Assembly: GCF_019212185.1 (NCBI RefSeq)
Contig: NZ_CP078138.1
Coordinates: forward strand, 6,053,501-6,117,500
Direction of reading: 5' to 3'
Length of the DNA: 64,000 nucleotides
DNA from: Pseudomonas fluorescens
GTDB taxonomy: Bacteria > Pseudomonadota > Gammaproteobacteria > Pseudomonadales > Pseudomonadaceae
Within the stretch, counting starts at the first letter, position 1; each line of letters starts with the position of its first letter. Of this stretch, positions 35,576 to 44,336 are shown piece after piece. The notes under the pieces are model-generated. The model made no database searches, had not been told where the DNA came from, and worked only from the letters and a program-made list of their open reading frames with translations. The position numbers were made by a program, and so were the translations under genes.

Positions 35576-36148
35576 ATGAAAAACGTCATCCCCAGCTACC
35601 TCAAGCATCACTTCCTGATTGCCATGCCCCACATGGCCGACCCGAACTTTGCGCACACCTTGACCTATATCGTCGAGCACACGGCCAATGGTGCCATGGG
35701 GCTGGTGGTCAACCGCCCGCAGGACCTGAGCCTGGCGGATATCCTCGAGCAATTGCGCCCAGACATCGAACCACCTGCCCTGTGCCAGCACGTGCCGATC
35801 TTCATCGGCGGGCCGGTGCAAAACGATCGTGGTTTTGTCCTGCATCCCTCGGGCCAGACCTTCCAGGCGACCGTCGATCTGGAAAGCGACCTGTCGCTGT
35901 CCACGTCCCAGGATGTGCTGTTTGCCATCGCCGACGGCGTCGGCCCGGCAAAAAGCCTGATCGCCCTCGGCTACGCCGGCTGGGAAGCCGGGCAACTGGA
36001 GGCTGAACTGGCCGACAATGCCTGGCTGACCTGCCCCTACGACACCGATATCCTGTTCAACACCAGCAGCGAACTGCGCCTGGAGGCGGCGGCTCGGCAT
36101 CTGGGCATCAACCTCAGCCTGCTGACCAGCCAGGCGGGACACGCCTGA
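35576..36148 (+). CDS. yqgE: YqgE/AlgH family protein (UPF0301)
   Basis: A 190-residue soluble protein of the YqgE/AlgH family. Signatures are HHFLIAMPHMADPNFAHTLT, the GAMGLVVNRP motif and IFIGGPVQNDRGFVLH. The biochemical role is unknown; AlgH influences alginate expression in P. aeruginosa. The frame is open upstream to 35156 inside tonB, but the ATG at 35576 begins the conserved protein. Its stop TGA overlaps the start of ruvX (36148) by one base, so translation is coupled. Confidence 0.92.
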   Translation: MKNVIPSYLKHHFLIAMPHMADPNFAHTLTYIVEHTANGAMGLVVNRPQDLSLADILEQLRPDIEPPALCQHVPIFIGGPVQNDRGFVLHPSGQTFQATVDLESDLSLSTSQDVLFAIADGVGPAKSLIALGYAGWEAGQLEAELADNAWLTCPYDTDILFNTSSELRLEAAARHLGINLSLLTSQAGHA

Positions 36149-36585
36149 TGGCCATGCGTCTGATCCTGGGTTTCGATTACGGCACCAAACAGATCGGCGT
36201 CGCCGTAGGCCAGGTGATCACCGGCCAGGCCCGCGAGCTGTGCACCTTGAAGGCGCAGAACGGGGTTCCCGACTGGAATCAGGTCGAAGCCCTGATCAAG
36301 GAATGGAAACCCGACGCCGTTGTGGTCGGCCTGCCATTGAACATGGACGGCACGCCGAGCGAGATGTGCGCTCGGGCCGAGAAATTCGCCCGCCGCCTTA
36401 ATGGTCGTTTCAACCTGCCGTTCTATACCCATGACGAGCGCCTGACCACGTTCGAGGCCAAGGGCGAACGGCTGCAGCGCGGCGGTCAAAAAGGCAGTTA
36501 CCGCGATAACCCGGTGGACGCCATTGCCGCCGCACTGCTACTGCAGGGCTGGCTCGACGAAAATCATCATTTGTTTGAATCCTGA
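36148..36585 (+). CDS. ruvX: Putative pre-16S rRNA nuclease / Holliday junction resolvase
   Basis: A 145-residue RNase H-like protein (YqgF/RuvX). Features: LILGFDYGTKQIGVAVGQV with the first catalytic Asp, VVVGLPLNMDGTPSEM, YTHDERLTTFEA with the acidic pair, and DNPVDAIAAALLLQGWL with the last Asp. It trims the 5' end of 16S rRNA precursor in E. coli. The stop codon overlaps the following hairpin. Confidence 0.92.
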   Translation: MAMRLILGFDYGTKQIGVAVGQVITGQARELCTLKAQNGVPDWNQVEALIKEWKPDAVVVGLPLNMDGTPSEMCARAEKFARRLNGRFNLPFYTHDERLTTFEAKGERLQRGGQKGSYRDNPVDAIAAALLLQGWLDENHHLFES

Positions 36586-36610
36586 AAAGCGCCGCGGCGC
36601 TTTTCTTTTA
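36584..36610 (+). terminator. Intrinsic terminator after ruvX
   Basis: GAAAAGCGCC/GGCGCTTTTC forms a palindromic stem over 36584-36605, followed by a T-rich tail (TTTTA). It overlaps the ruvX stop codon and separates the yqgE-ruvX unit from pyrR. Confidence 0.8.
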
Positions 36611-36675
36611 GCTTAAACCCAGGCATCCCTCCTGCTGCGTCGGGAGGGTCGCCGGGGTAAATCGAAGGAGCAACC

Positions 36676-37179
36676 ATGAGCCTGCCCAATCCCGCCGATC
36701 TGATCAGCCAGATGGCGATCCGCCTCAAGGCGCACCTGGCCCAGCGTGATATCAGCGAACCCCGCTATATCGGCATCCGCACCGGTGGCGTCTGGGTCGC
36801 TCAAGCCCTGCTCGATGAGCTGGGCAGTGATGCGCCACTCGGCACCCTGGACGTGTCCTTCTACCGCGATGATTTCAGCCAGAATGGCCTGCACCCGCAA
36901 GTTCGCCCTTCGGCCCTGCCGTTCGAGATCGAAGGTCAGCACCTGGTGCTGATCGACGACGTGCTGATGAGCGGTCGAACCATCCGTGCCGCGATGAACG
37001 AACTCTTCGACTATGGCCGCCCGGCCAGCGTGACCCTGGTCTGCCTGCTTGACCTCGACGCTGGCGAACTGCCGATCCGCCCCAACGTGGTGGGCGCGAC
37101 CCTGGCCCTGGCCGCACATGAGCGGGTCAAGCTGTCCGGCCCTGAACTCAAGCTCGAACTGCAAGACCTCGCCCTTTAA
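36676..37179 (+). CDS. pyrR: Bifunctional PyrR / uracil phosphoribosyltransferase
   Basis: A 167-residue phosphoribosyltransferase-fold protein. The PRPP loop is [28 protein letters not shown] near residue 36 is the second substrate loop, and VSFYRDDF is the PyrR-specific segment. In Gram-positives PyrR is an RNA-binding attenuator; in Pseudomonas it regulates pyrimidine genes and the RNA mechanism is uncertain. AAGGAGC precedes the ATG. It opens the pyrR-pyrB-pyrC' operon, 27 bases before pyrB. Confidence 0.94.
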   Translation: MSLPNPADLISQMAIRLKAHLAQRDISEPRYIGIRTGGVWVAQALLDELGSDAPLGTLDVSFYRDDFSQNGLHPQVRPSALPFEIEGQHLVLIDDVLMSGRTIRAAMNELFDYGRPASVTLVCLLDLDAGELPIRPNVVGATLALAAHERVKLSGPELKLELQDLAL

Positions 37180-37206
37180 TCCGCCCTATTGAGAGTCCCC
37201 TTCGCG

Positions 37207-38211
37207 ATGACGCCTCCAGATACCAAGCGCCCGCTGCAGCTCAATGATCAGGGCCAGCTGCGCCACTTCCTCTCCCTCGACGGCCTGCGCCGCGAGTTGC
37301 TGACGGAAATCCTCGACACTGCCGACTCGTTCCTCGAAGTCGGTGCCCGGGCCGTTAAAAAAGTCCCGTTGCTGCGCGGCAAGACCGTGTGCAATGTGTT
37401 CTTCGAGAACTCGACCCGCACCCGCACCACCTTTGAACTGGCGGCCCAGCGGCTGTCGGCGGACGTGATCACCCTCAACGTCTCGACGTCGTCGGCGAGC
37501 AAGGGCGAAACCCTGCTCGATACCCTGCGCAACCTTGAAGCCATGGCCGCCGACATGTTCGTCGTGCGCCACGGCGACTCCGGCGCCGCGCACTTCATCG
37601 CCGAGCATGTCTGCCCGCAGGTGGCGATTATCAACGGCGGCGACGGCCGTCACGCGCACCCGACCCAGGGCATGCTCGACATGCTGACCATCCGCCGCCA
37701 CAAAGGCAGCTTCGAGAACCTCTCGGTGGCCATCGTCGGCGATATCCTGCATTCACGGGTAGCACGCTCGAACATGCTCGCGCTGAAAACCCTCGGCTGC
37801 CCGGACATCCGCGTCATCGCGCCGAAAACCCTGCTGCCGATCGGCATCGAGCAATACGGCGTGAAGGTCTACACCGACATGACCGAAGGCCTGAAAGACG
37901 TCGACGTGGTGATCATGCTGCGCCTGCAGCGTGAACGCATGACCGGTGGCCTGCTGCCGAGCGAAGGCGAGTTCTACCGCCTGTTCGGCCTGACCACCGC
38001 GCGCCTCGCGGGTGCCAAGCCGGATGCCATCGTCATGCACCCGGGACCAATCAACCGGGGCGTGGAGATCGAATCGGCAGTGGCCGACGGTCCGCATTCG
38101 GTGATTCTCAATCAGGTGACCTACGGGATCGCCATTCGTATGGCTGTGCTGTCCATGGCCATGAGTGGGCAGACCGCCCAGCGCCAATTCGAGCAGGAGA
38201 ACGCGCAGTGA
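37207..38211 (+). CDS. pyrB: Aspartate carbamoyltransferase catalytic subunit
   Basis: A 334-residue enzyme that makes N-carbamoyl-aspartate in pyrimidine synthesis. The carbamoyl-phosphate motif is [19 protein letters not shown], with [12 protein letters not shown] and [13 protein letters not shown] further on. The length equals the P. aeruginosa subunit. The ATG at 37207 is chosen over an in-frame TTG at 37189. The last four bases overlap the GTG start of pyrC', consistent with the obligatory PyrB-PyrC' dodecamer of Pseudomonas. No pyrI regulatory gene is present, as expected. Confidence 0.97.
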   Translation: MTPPDTKRPLQLNDQGQLRHFLSLDGLRRELLTEILDTADSFLEVGARAVKKVPLLRGKTVCNVFFENSTRTRTTFELAAQRLSADVITLNVSTSSASKGETLLDTLRNLEAMAADMFVVRHGDSGAAHFIAEHVCPQVAIINGGDGRHAHPTQGMLDMLTIRRHKGSFENLSVAIVGDILHSRVARSNMLALKTLGCPDIRVIAPKTLLPIGIEQYGVKVYTDMTEGLKDVDVVIMLRLQRERMTGGLLPSEGEFYRLFGLTTARLAGAKPDAIVMHPGPINRGVEIESAVADGPHSVILNQVTYGIAIRMAVLSMAMSGQTAQRQFEQENAQ

Positions 38212-39479
38212 AGCTCAGCATCCTCGGCGCCCGCGTCATCGATCCAAGCAGTGGCCTGGATCAAACCACCGACCTCCACATCGAAGCCTGCAAGATCGTC
38301 GCCCTGGGCGCCGCACCGGCCGGTTTCGTCGCCACCCAGACCATCGAGGCCCAGGGCCTGGTGGTCGCCCCCGGCCTGGTCGACCTCAACGTCGCCCTGC
38401 GTGAGCCGGGCTACAGCCGCAAAGGCAGTATCGCCAGTGAAACCCGTGCCGCCGCCGCTGGCGGTGTCACCAGCCTGTGCTGCCCGCCGCGCACCAAACC
38501 GGTACTGGACACCTCAGCCGTTGCCGAACTGATTCTCGACCGTGCCCGCGAAGCCGGCAATGCCAAGGTGTTCCCGATTGGTGCCCTGAGCAAAGGCCTG
38601 GAAGGCGAACAACTGGCCGAACTGGTTGCGCTGCGCGATGCCGGCTGCGTGGCCTTCGGCAATGGCCTGGAGAGCTTCCGCAACAGCCGCACCCTGTGCC
38701 GGGCACTGGACTACGCGGCGACCTTCGACCTGACGGTGATCTTCAACTCCCAGGATCACGACCTGGCCGAAGGTGGCCTGGCCCACGAAGGCCCGACCGC
38801 CAGCTTCCTCGGCTTGCCGGGGATTCCGGAAACTGCGGAAACCGTGGCCCTGGCCCGGGATCTGCTGCTGGTCGAACAAACCGGCGTGCGTGCACACTTC
38901 AGCCAACTGACCAGCGCCCGTGGCGCCGCACTGATCGCCCAGGCCCAGGCCAAGGGCCTGAAGGTGACCGCCGATGTCGCGCTGTATCAGTTGATTCTCA
39001 CCGACGAGGCGCTGATCGACTTCAGCAGCCTGTACCACGTGCAGCCGCCGCTGCGCACCCGCGCCGACCGCGAAGGCCTGCGCGCTGCGGTGAAATCCGG
39101 GGTGATCCAGGCGATCTCCAGCCATCACCAGCCCCACGAGCGTGACGCCAAGCTGGCACCGTTCGGCGCCACCGAACCGGGCATCAGCAGCGTTGAACTG
39201 CTGCTGCCGCTGGCGATGACCCTGGTGGAAGACGGCCTGCTCGATCTGCCGACCCTGCTTGCACGCCTCGGCGCTGGTCCTGCTGACGCCCTGCGCCTGC
39301 CAGCGGGCAAACTGGCAGTGGGCGCCCCGGCCGACCTGGTGGTGTTCGACCCGAATGCCTCAACCGTGGTCGGTGAGAACTGGCTGTCGAAGGGTGAAAA
39401 CTGCCCATTCCTCGGCCACAGCCTGCCGGGCGTGGTGCGCTACACCCTGGTGGATGGGCGGATCAGTCACCAGGCGTAA
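38208..39479 (+). CDS. pyrC': Dihydroorotase-like PyrC', catalytically inactive
   Basis: A 423-residue amidohydrolase-fold protein that has lost its metal site. The HxH motif before REPG is N61-V62-A63 ([12 protein letters not shown]). The next conserved His-Ala-Glu-Asp motif reads NSQD in [10 protein letters not shown]. The catalytic TDHAPH motif reads SHHQPH. This matches the known inactive Pseudomonas DHOase-like subunit, whose role is structural: it holds the PyrB trimers in an active 12-subunit assembly. It starts with GTG, overlapping pyrB by four bases. An active dihydroorotase must be encoded elsewhere. Confidence 0.95.
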   Translation: MKLSILGARVIDPSSGLDQTTDLHIEACKIVALGAAPAGFVATQTIEAQGLVVAPGLVDLNVALREPGYSRKGSIASETRAAAAGGVTSLCCPPRTKPVLDTSAVAELILDRAREAGNAKVFPIGALSKGLEGEQLAELVALRDAGCVAFGNGLESFRNSRTLCRALDYAATFDLTVIFNSQDHDLAEGGLAHEGPTASFLGLPGIPETAETVALARDLLLVEQTGVRAHFSQLTSARGAALIAQAQAKGLKVTADVALYQLILTDEALIDFSSLYHVQPPLRTRADREGLRAAVKSGVIQAISSHHQPHERDAKLAPFGATEPGISSVELLLPLAMTLVEDGLLDLPTLLARLGAGPADALRLPAGKLAVGAPADLVVFDPNASTVVGENWLSKGENCPFLGHSLPGVVRYTLVDGRISHQA

Positions 39480-39489
39480 AGCTGTTACC

Positions 39490-39530
39490 TGCAGGAGCTG
39501 GCTTGCCGCAAGCGGGAGCCAGCTCCTACA
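39490..39530. repeat. REP element after pyrC'
   Basis: TGCAGGAGCTGGCTTGCCGC (from 39490) and GGAGCCAGCTCCTACA (39515-39530) form an inverted pair of the GCTGGCTTGCC family between the pyrimidine operon and the convergent TM2 gene, where it may also end both transcripts. Confidence 0.75.
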
Positions 39531-39548
39531 AATGAACCTGACTGCCAT

Positions 39549-39980
39549 TTACTGAAAGGCACCCCGTTTCTGCGCATTACGCACCGAAACCTGGTCATTC
39601 AATGTCCAGAAGTCATACAGCACTCCCATAAAGAACAGCCCGCCGGTCACCAGGTACAGCAAGCCGCTGATCCATTTGCCCTGGTACATCCGGTGCAGGC
39701 CGAACACTCCGAGGAATGTCAGCAGAATCCAGGCCACGTTGTATTCAATTGGCCCAGCGGTAAAACGCAGGTCCGCCTCCCGGTCCATGGCCGGGATCAG
39801 GAACAGGTCGATCAACCAGCCAATGCCCAGCAAGCCGAAGGTAAAAAACCAGATCGTCCCGGTCACCGGTTTGCCGTAATAGAAGCGGTGGGCACCGGTA
39901 AATCCGAAAATCCACAGCAGGTAGCCAATCACCTTGCTGTGAGTGTCCTGGGGTGAAACATCCTGCCGATAGGTGTTCAT
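39549..39980 (-). CDS. TM2 domain-containing membrane protein
   Basis: A 143-residue membrane protein. The TM2 domain is seen as SKVIGYLLWIFGFTGAHRFY and FTFGLLGIGWLIDLFLIPAM, with a repeat of the same type near the C-terminus (FLGVFGLHRMYQGKWISGL). TM2 proteins are widespread and of unknown role. The ATG at 39980 follows GAGGGAA; the longer frame to 40241 lacks any support. Confidence 0.85.
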   Translation of the reverse strand: MNTYRQDVSPQDTHSKVIGYLLWIFGFTGAHRFYYGKPVTGTIWFFTFGLLGIGWLIDLFLIPAMDREADLRFTAGPIEYNVAWILLTFLGVFGLHRMYQGKWISGLLYLVTGGLFFMGVLYDFWTLNDQVSVRNAQKRGAFQ

Positions 39981-40231
39981 GGGTTCCCTCATTTGCTTCG
40001 ATAGATAAATATTTTTGTGACTTGTGTGACTTTTTTGTGTCGTGCCGACAAGTGGTTCAATCGTCCGACACTTCCCGCAAAGCCCCGTACCGCCTGACTT
40101 CTGTCTGACAATCGAGCCAATTTGCCGCAGCCCGAGGGCTTTTTCATCCTTGCCGGAATCGACCAACGGCCCCGAAAAGGACAAAAAAGCTGTTATAAAG
40201 TTGCGCGCTTCCCCATATAGAGCCCTGCCTA
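39981..40231. other. Divergent intergenic region, TM2 / NlpC-P60
   Basis: Two hundred and fifty bases without a gene. An extended -10 element TGTTATAAA at 40191-40199 (TATAAA at 40194) points right towards the NlpC/P60 gene, with no good -35 box. The segment 39995-40040 is strongly AT/T-rich and likely holds the leftward promoter. No other feature seen. Confidence 0.4.
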
Positions 40232-40852
40232 ATGCGTCCATTTTTCAAGACATGGCTAACCATTTGCCTTTTATTGCCACTGGCCGCCCACGCCACCAAT
40301 CGTGAGCAACGTCTTCCGAACGTTAATGGTTACACCCCTAAATCTCATGTTTCTGCCGCTACCAGCAAAAACAAACATGCCGTAAAAACCCCGGTATTGA
40401 GCAAGAACAACAGCTCGCTGGTACCACCGATGGCCGCCAAGCAGAGCAGCGAAGTCCTGAGCCGTGCGGTGAATGTGCTCGGCACCCCTTATCGTTGGGG
40501 TGGCAGCAGCCCAAGTAAAGGCTTTGATTGCAGCGGCCTGGTGAAATACGCCTTCAACGACGTTGCCGCCGTTGATCTGCCGCGCACCTCCAACGCCATG
40601 GCCGCGGGCCACGGCGTGAAAGTCGATCGCAAGGACCTCAAGCCCGGCGACCTGATTTTCTTCAACATCAAGAGCCGCCGGGTGAATCACGTTGCCATCT
40701 ACCTGGGTAACGACCGTTTCATCCACGCCCCACGGCGTGGCAAGTCGGTGACCATCGACACCCTGAAAAAGCCGTACTGGGAAAAGAACTACGTCGTCGC
40801 CAAGCGTGTCCTGCCGAAAGAACCGAACACCATGCGCATCGTTCAGCGCTGA
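40232..40852 (+). CDS. NlpC/P60 family peptidoglycan hydrolase
   Basis: A 206-residue secreted cell-wall peptidase. A signal peptide spans residues 1-21 (ending AHA), followed by a basic, low-complexity linker to about residue 70 and an NlpC/P60 domain. The catalytic Cys100 lies in GFDCSGLVKYAF, His153 in VNHVAIYLG, and the third polar residue, His165, in FIHAPRRG. Such enzymes cut the D-Glu/meso-DAP peptide bond. The gene is isolated, with a hairpin shared with the convergent pilT. Confidence 0.9.
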   Translation: MRPFFKTWLTICLLLPLAAHATNREQRLPNVNGYTPKSHVSAATSKNKHAVKTPVLSKNNSSLVPPMAAKQSSEVLSRAVNVLGTPYRWGGSSPSKGFDCSGLVKYAFNDVAAVDLPRTSNAMAAGHGVKVDRKDLKPGDLIFFNIKSRRVNHVAIYLGNDRFIHAPRRGKSVTIDTLKKPYWEKNYVVAKRVLPKEPNTMRIVQR

Positions 40853-40868
40853 GCTGACACCGCCGTAC

Positions 40869-40888
40869 CGAGGGAGCCTGCTCCCTCG
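40869..40888. terminator. Hairpin between NlpC/P60 and pilT
   Basis: A perfect nine-base stem CGAGGGAGC (40869-40877) with GCTCCCTCG (40880-40888) and a two-base loop lies between two convergent genes. There is no T-run, so it may act as a weak bidirectional terminator or mRNA end stabiliser. Confidence 0.55.
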
Positions 40889-40895
40889 CGCTCCT

Positions 40896-41930
40896 TCAGA
40901 ATCCCTCCATCGAACGCGCGTGTTCGCGCGCATGCTCACGGCTGATCAAGCCTTTGCCGAGCAACGACTTCAGGCTCATGTCCAGAGTCTGCATGCCCAG
41001 CGCCCCGCCGGTCTGGATCGACGAATATATCTGCGCCACCTTGTCCTCGCGAATCAAATTACGGATCGCCGGCGTGCCCAGCATGATCTCGTGCGCCGCG
41101 ACCCGACCGCCGCCGACCTTCTTCACCAGCACCTGGGACACCACCGCCTGCAATGACTCGGCGAGCATTGAGCGGGCCATGGCTTTCTCATCGCCGGGGA
41201 AGACGTCCACGATCCGGTCAACGGTTTTCGCTGCCGACCCCGTATGCAAGGTGGCAAATACCAGATGCCCGGTCTCGGCCGCAGTCATTGCCAGGCGAAT
41301 GCTCTCCAGGTCACGCAACTCCCCCACCAGAATCACATCCGGGTCTTCACGCAGGGCCGAGCGCAGCGCCGTGGCGAAGCTGTGGGTGTCGCGCTGCACT
41401 TCACGCTGATTGATCAGGCATTTGCGCGGCTCGTGGATAAACTCGATGGGGTCCTCAATGGTCAGGATGTGCTGGTGCCGGTGACTGTTGAGGTGATCGA
41501 CCATCGCCGCCAGAGTCGTCGACTTGCCGCAACCGGTCGGCCCGGTCACCAGCACCAGGCCCCGCGAAGTCTCGGCAATACGCCGAAACACATCCGCCAG
41601 ACCCAAGTCCGCCAGGCTCGGCACTTTGCTGGCGACGGTGCGAAATACCGCACCTGGCCCACGATGCTGTTGGAAGGCATTGACCCGAAAACGGGCAATA
41701 CCTGCTGTCTCGAAGGAAAAATCCAGTTCCAGGGCCTGGGCGAACTGCGTCCGCTGCTGATCGTTCATGACGCGGTGGATAAACGCATTGACCTGGCTGG
41801 CGTCCTGCGCCGGAAGGTTGATCCGTCGCACGTCACCGTCGACCCGGATCATCGGTGGCAAGCCGGTGGACAGGTGCAAGTCCGAAGCGCCTTGTTTGAC
41901 GCTGAAGGCCAGTAGCTCAGTGATATCCAT
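40896..41930 (-). CDS. pilT: Type IV pilus retraction ATPase PilT
   Basis: A 344-residue hexameric ATPase that drives pilus depolymerisation for twitching. Features are VKQGASDLHLSTGLPP at the N-terminus, Walker A GPTGCGKSTTL, Asp box LTIEDPIEFIHE, Walker B LREDPDVILVGELRD, His box, and the PilT-specific AIRNLIREDK motif near the C-terminus. The ATG at 41930 is supported by the conserved start MDITELLAFSVK. No pilU follows, unlike the pilT-pilU pair of P. aeruginosa. Confidence 0.97.
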   Translation of the reverse strand: MDITELLAFSVKQGASDLHLSTGLPPMIRVDGDVRRINLPAQDASQVNAFIHRVMNDQQRTQFAQALELDFSFETAGIARFRVNAFQQHRGPGAVFRTVASKVPSLADLGLADVFRRIAETSRGLVLVTGPTGCGKSTTLAAMVDHLNSHRHQHILTIEDPIEFIHEPRKCLINQREVQRDTHSFATALRSALREDPDVILVGELRDLESIRLAMTAAETGHLVFATLHTGSAAKTVDRIVDVFPGDEKAMARSMLAESLQAVVSQVLVKKVGGGRVAAHEIMLGTPAIRNLIREDKVAQIYSSIQTGGALGMQTLDMSLKSLLGKGLISREHAREHARSMEGF

Positions 41931-41986
41931 CGCACCCCTCAATTCCAGTAGAATGCCGCGAACCTCAGACTGCCGGCGTCCCTTGA

Positions 41987-42679
41987 ATGTCCACGATAGC
42001 AGACAACATCTCACAGGTAGCCGCGCGCATCCGTGCGGCCGAACAGGCCAGCCAGCGCGCCGCAGACAGTGTCCAACTGCTCGCCGTGAGCAAGACCAAA
42101 CCAGCCGAGGCCGTGCGTGAAGCCTTTGCTGCCGGGGTCCGGGATTTCGGCGAGAACTACCTGCAGGAAGCCCTCGGCAAGCAGCTCGAGTTGACCGATC
42201 TGCCCTTGAGTTGGCACTTCATCGGCCCCATTCAATCGAACAAGACGCGTGCTATCGCCGAGCACTTCGCTTGGGTGCACTCCGTGGATCGCTTGAAAAT
42301 CGCTCAGCGCCTGTCCGAACAACGCCCTGCCGATCTGCCGCCGCTGAACATCTGCATCCAGGTCAACGTCAGTGGCGAGGCCAGCAAGTCCGGCTGCACC
42401 CCCGCCGACCTGCCGGCCCTGGCCAGCGCCATCAGCGCCCTGCCGCGCCTGGTGTTGCGCGGTTTGATGGCGATCCCCGAGCCCACCGACGATCGCGCCG
42501 AACAGGACGCTGCGTTTGCCGCCGTGCGCGAGCTGAACCAGAGCCTGCAGGCCAGCCTCAAGCTGCCGCTCGACACACTGTCCATGGGCATGAGCCACGA
42601 CCTCGAGTCGGCCATTGCCCAGGGCGCGACCTGGGTACGTATCGGTACGGCCCTGTTCGGTGCCCGCAACTACCCCTAA
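41987..42679 (+). CDS. yggS: PLP homeostasis protein YggS (PLPBP)
   Basis: A 230-residue PLP-binding protein of the alanine-racemase barrel fold without its second domain. Features are LLAVSKTKPAEAV with the PLP Lys, FGENYLQEALGK, WHFIGPIQSNKT and LSMGMSHDLESAIAQGATWVRIG. It keeps free PLP and amino-acid pools in balance. It is divergent from pilT by 56 bases and begins the yggS-proC-yggT set. Confidence 0.95.
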   Translation: MSTIADNISQVAARIRAAEQASQRAADSVQLLAVSKTKPAEAVREAFAAGVRDFGENYLQEALGKQLELTDLPLSWHFIGPIQSNKTRAIAEHFAWVHSVDRLKIAQRLSEQRPADLPPLNICIQVNVSGEASKSGCTPADLPALASAISALPRLVLRGLMAIPEPTDDRAEQDAAFAAVRELNQSLQASLKLPLDTLSMGMSHDLESAIAQGATWVRIGTALFGARNYP

Positions 42680-42731
42680 ATACATGGCCAGCCATCAACC
42701 CTGGCTGATATCTACTTAATAAGGACCTGAC

Positions 42732-43550
42732 ATGAGCAAGACGCGTATTGCCTTTATCGGTGCCGGAAACATGGCTGCCAGCCTGATCGGCGGCCTGCGG
42801 GCCAAGGGCCTTGAAGCCGCGCAGATCCGCGCCAGTGACCCAGGCGCCGAGACCCGTGCACGAGTCAGCGCCGAGCACGGCATTGAAGTGTTCGCCGATA
42901 ACGCCGACGCCATCCAGGGCGCCGATGTGGTGGTCCTGGCGGTCAAGCCGCAGGCGATGAAAGTGGTCTGCGAGGCGATTCGCCCGCACCTGCAGCCGGG
43001 CCAATTGGTGGTTTCGATTGCCGCTGGCATCACCTGCGCCAGCATGAACAACTGGCTGGGCGCGCAACCCATCGTGCGCTGCATGCCCAACACCCCGGCA
43101 CTGCTGCGTCAGGGTGTGAGCGGCCTGTACGCCACCGCCCAGGTCAGCGCCGAGCAACGCCAGCAGGCCGAGGAACTGCTGTCAGCTGTGGGCATCGCCC
43201 TGTGGCTCGACGAAGAACAGCAACTGGATGCCGTCACCGCCGTTTCCGGCAGTGGTCCGGCGTACTTCTTCCTGCTGATCGAAGCCATGACCGCAGCCGG
43301 AGAAAAGCTCGGCCTGCCGCGTGAAACCGCAGCGCAACTGACCCTGCAAACTGCCCTCGGTGCGGCACACATGGCCGTTGCCAGCGACGTCGACGCCGCC
43401 GAACTGCGCCGCCGTGTCACCTCGCCTGCCGGCACTACTGAAGCGGCGATCAAGTCCTTCCAGGCCGACGGCTTCGAAGCCCTGGTGGAAAAAGCACTGG
43501 GTGCCGCCGCACACCGCTCGGCCGAGATGGCTGAGCAATTGGGTCAATAA
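42732..43550 (+). CDS. proC: Pyrroline-5-carboxylate reductase
   Basis: A 272-residue NAD(P)H enzyme that performs the last step of proline synthesis. The Rossmann motif is IAFIGAGNMAASLIGGL; family signatures are VVLAVKPQAMK, RCMPNTPALLRQGV, and the C-terminal VTAVSGSGPAYFFLLIEAM with RRRVTSPAGTTEAAI. An AAGGA site lies before the ATG. yggT follows 11 bases on. Confidence 0.96.
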   Translation: MSKTRIAFIGAGNMAASLIGGLRAKGLEAAQIRASDPGAETRARVSAEHGIEVFADNADAIQGADVVVLAVKPQAMKVVCEAIRPHLQPGQLVVSIAAGITCASMNNWLGAQPIVRCMPNTPALLRQGVSGLYATAQVSAEQRQQAEELLSAVGIALWLDEEQQLDAVTAVSGSGPAYFFLLIEAMTAAGEKLGLPRETAAQLTLQTALGAAHMAVASDVDAAELRRRVTSPAGTTEAAIKSFQADGFEALVEKALGAAAHRSAEMAEQLGQ

Positions 43551-43561
43551 AGGAGCCATAC

Positions 43562-44152
43562 ATGATTGGATTGAACACTGCAGCGGTCTATGTGCTGCAA
43601 ACCCTTGGCAGCCTCTACCTGCTGATCGTCCTGCTGCGCTTCGTCCTGCAACTGGTGCGGGCGAATTTCTACAACCCGCTGTGCCAATTCGCGGTCAAGG
43701 CCACCCAGCCGCTGCTCAAGCCGCTGCGCCGGGTCATCCCGAGCCTATTTGGCCTCGACCTGTCGTCGCTGGTACTGGCGATTCTGGTGCAGTTGGCGTT
43801 GATGGCCCTGACCCTGCTGCTGACCTACGGCACTACCGGTAACCCGCTGCAACTGCTGATCTGGTCGATCATCGGAGTCACGGCGCTGTTCCTGAACATC
43901 TTCTTCTACGCCCTGATCATCAGCGTGATCCTGTCGTGGGTCGCACCGGGCAGCCACAACCCGGGCGCGGAATTGGTCAATCAGATCTGCGAGCCAGCCC
44001 TGGCGCCGTTCCGCAAGATCCTGCCGAACCTCGGCGGCCTGGATATTTCGCCGATCCTGGCGTTCATGGTGCTGAAGTTGATCGACATGCTGGTGATCAA
44101 CAACCTTGCGGCGATGACCATGATGCCGGAGATCCTGCGTCTGTTGATCTGA
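43562..44152 (+). CDS. yggT: YggT family membrane protein
   Basis: A 196-residue membrane protein with two YGGT repeats, each with a pair of helices: LYLLIVLLRFVLQLVRANFY in the first and LIISVILSWVAPGSHNPG in the second, then APFRKILPNLGGLDISPIL. The family is found across bacteria and plastids, with a possible role in osmotic shock and membrane organisation. AGGAG precedes the ATG. Confidence 0.92.
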   Translation: MIGLNTAAVYVLQTLGSLYLLIVLLRFVLQLVRANFYNPLCQFAVKATQPLLKPLRRVIPSLFGLDLSSLVLAILVQLALMALTLLLTYGTTGNPLQLLIWSIIGVTALFLNIFFYALIISVILSWVAPGSHNPGAELVNQICEPALAPFRKILPNLGGLDISPILAFMVLKLIDMLVINNLAAMTMMPEILRLLI

Positions 44153-44170
44153 TAGACCGCGTCTGCCCTC

Positions 44171-44231
44171 TCGCGAGCAGGCTCGCTTCTACAGGTATAT
44201 ATCGTACTTGTAGGAGCGCGCCTGCTCGCGA
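44171..44231. repeat. REP pair, GCTCGC/GCGAGC type
   Basis: TCGCGAGCAGGCTCGCTTC (from 44171) and its inverse TAGGAGCGCGCCTGCTCGCG (44211-44230) form an inverted doublet with about 15 AT-rich bases between them. It lies between yggT and metX and splits the proC-side genes from the methionine genes. Confidence 0.8.
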
Positions 44232-44336
44232 AGGCAACACCCCCAATCCAACTGCACAAAATCCCCCCCGCCCTTCGCTTGCCGCTAGCCACAGCGGTCT
44301 TTAGACTTACGCCTCATTTCAACGAGAGCAGGGTCG

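Noticed and set aside
38208..39479. Annotation as an active dihydroorotase
   Set aside because: All three metal/catalytic motifs are replaced, so the enzyme name would be misleading.
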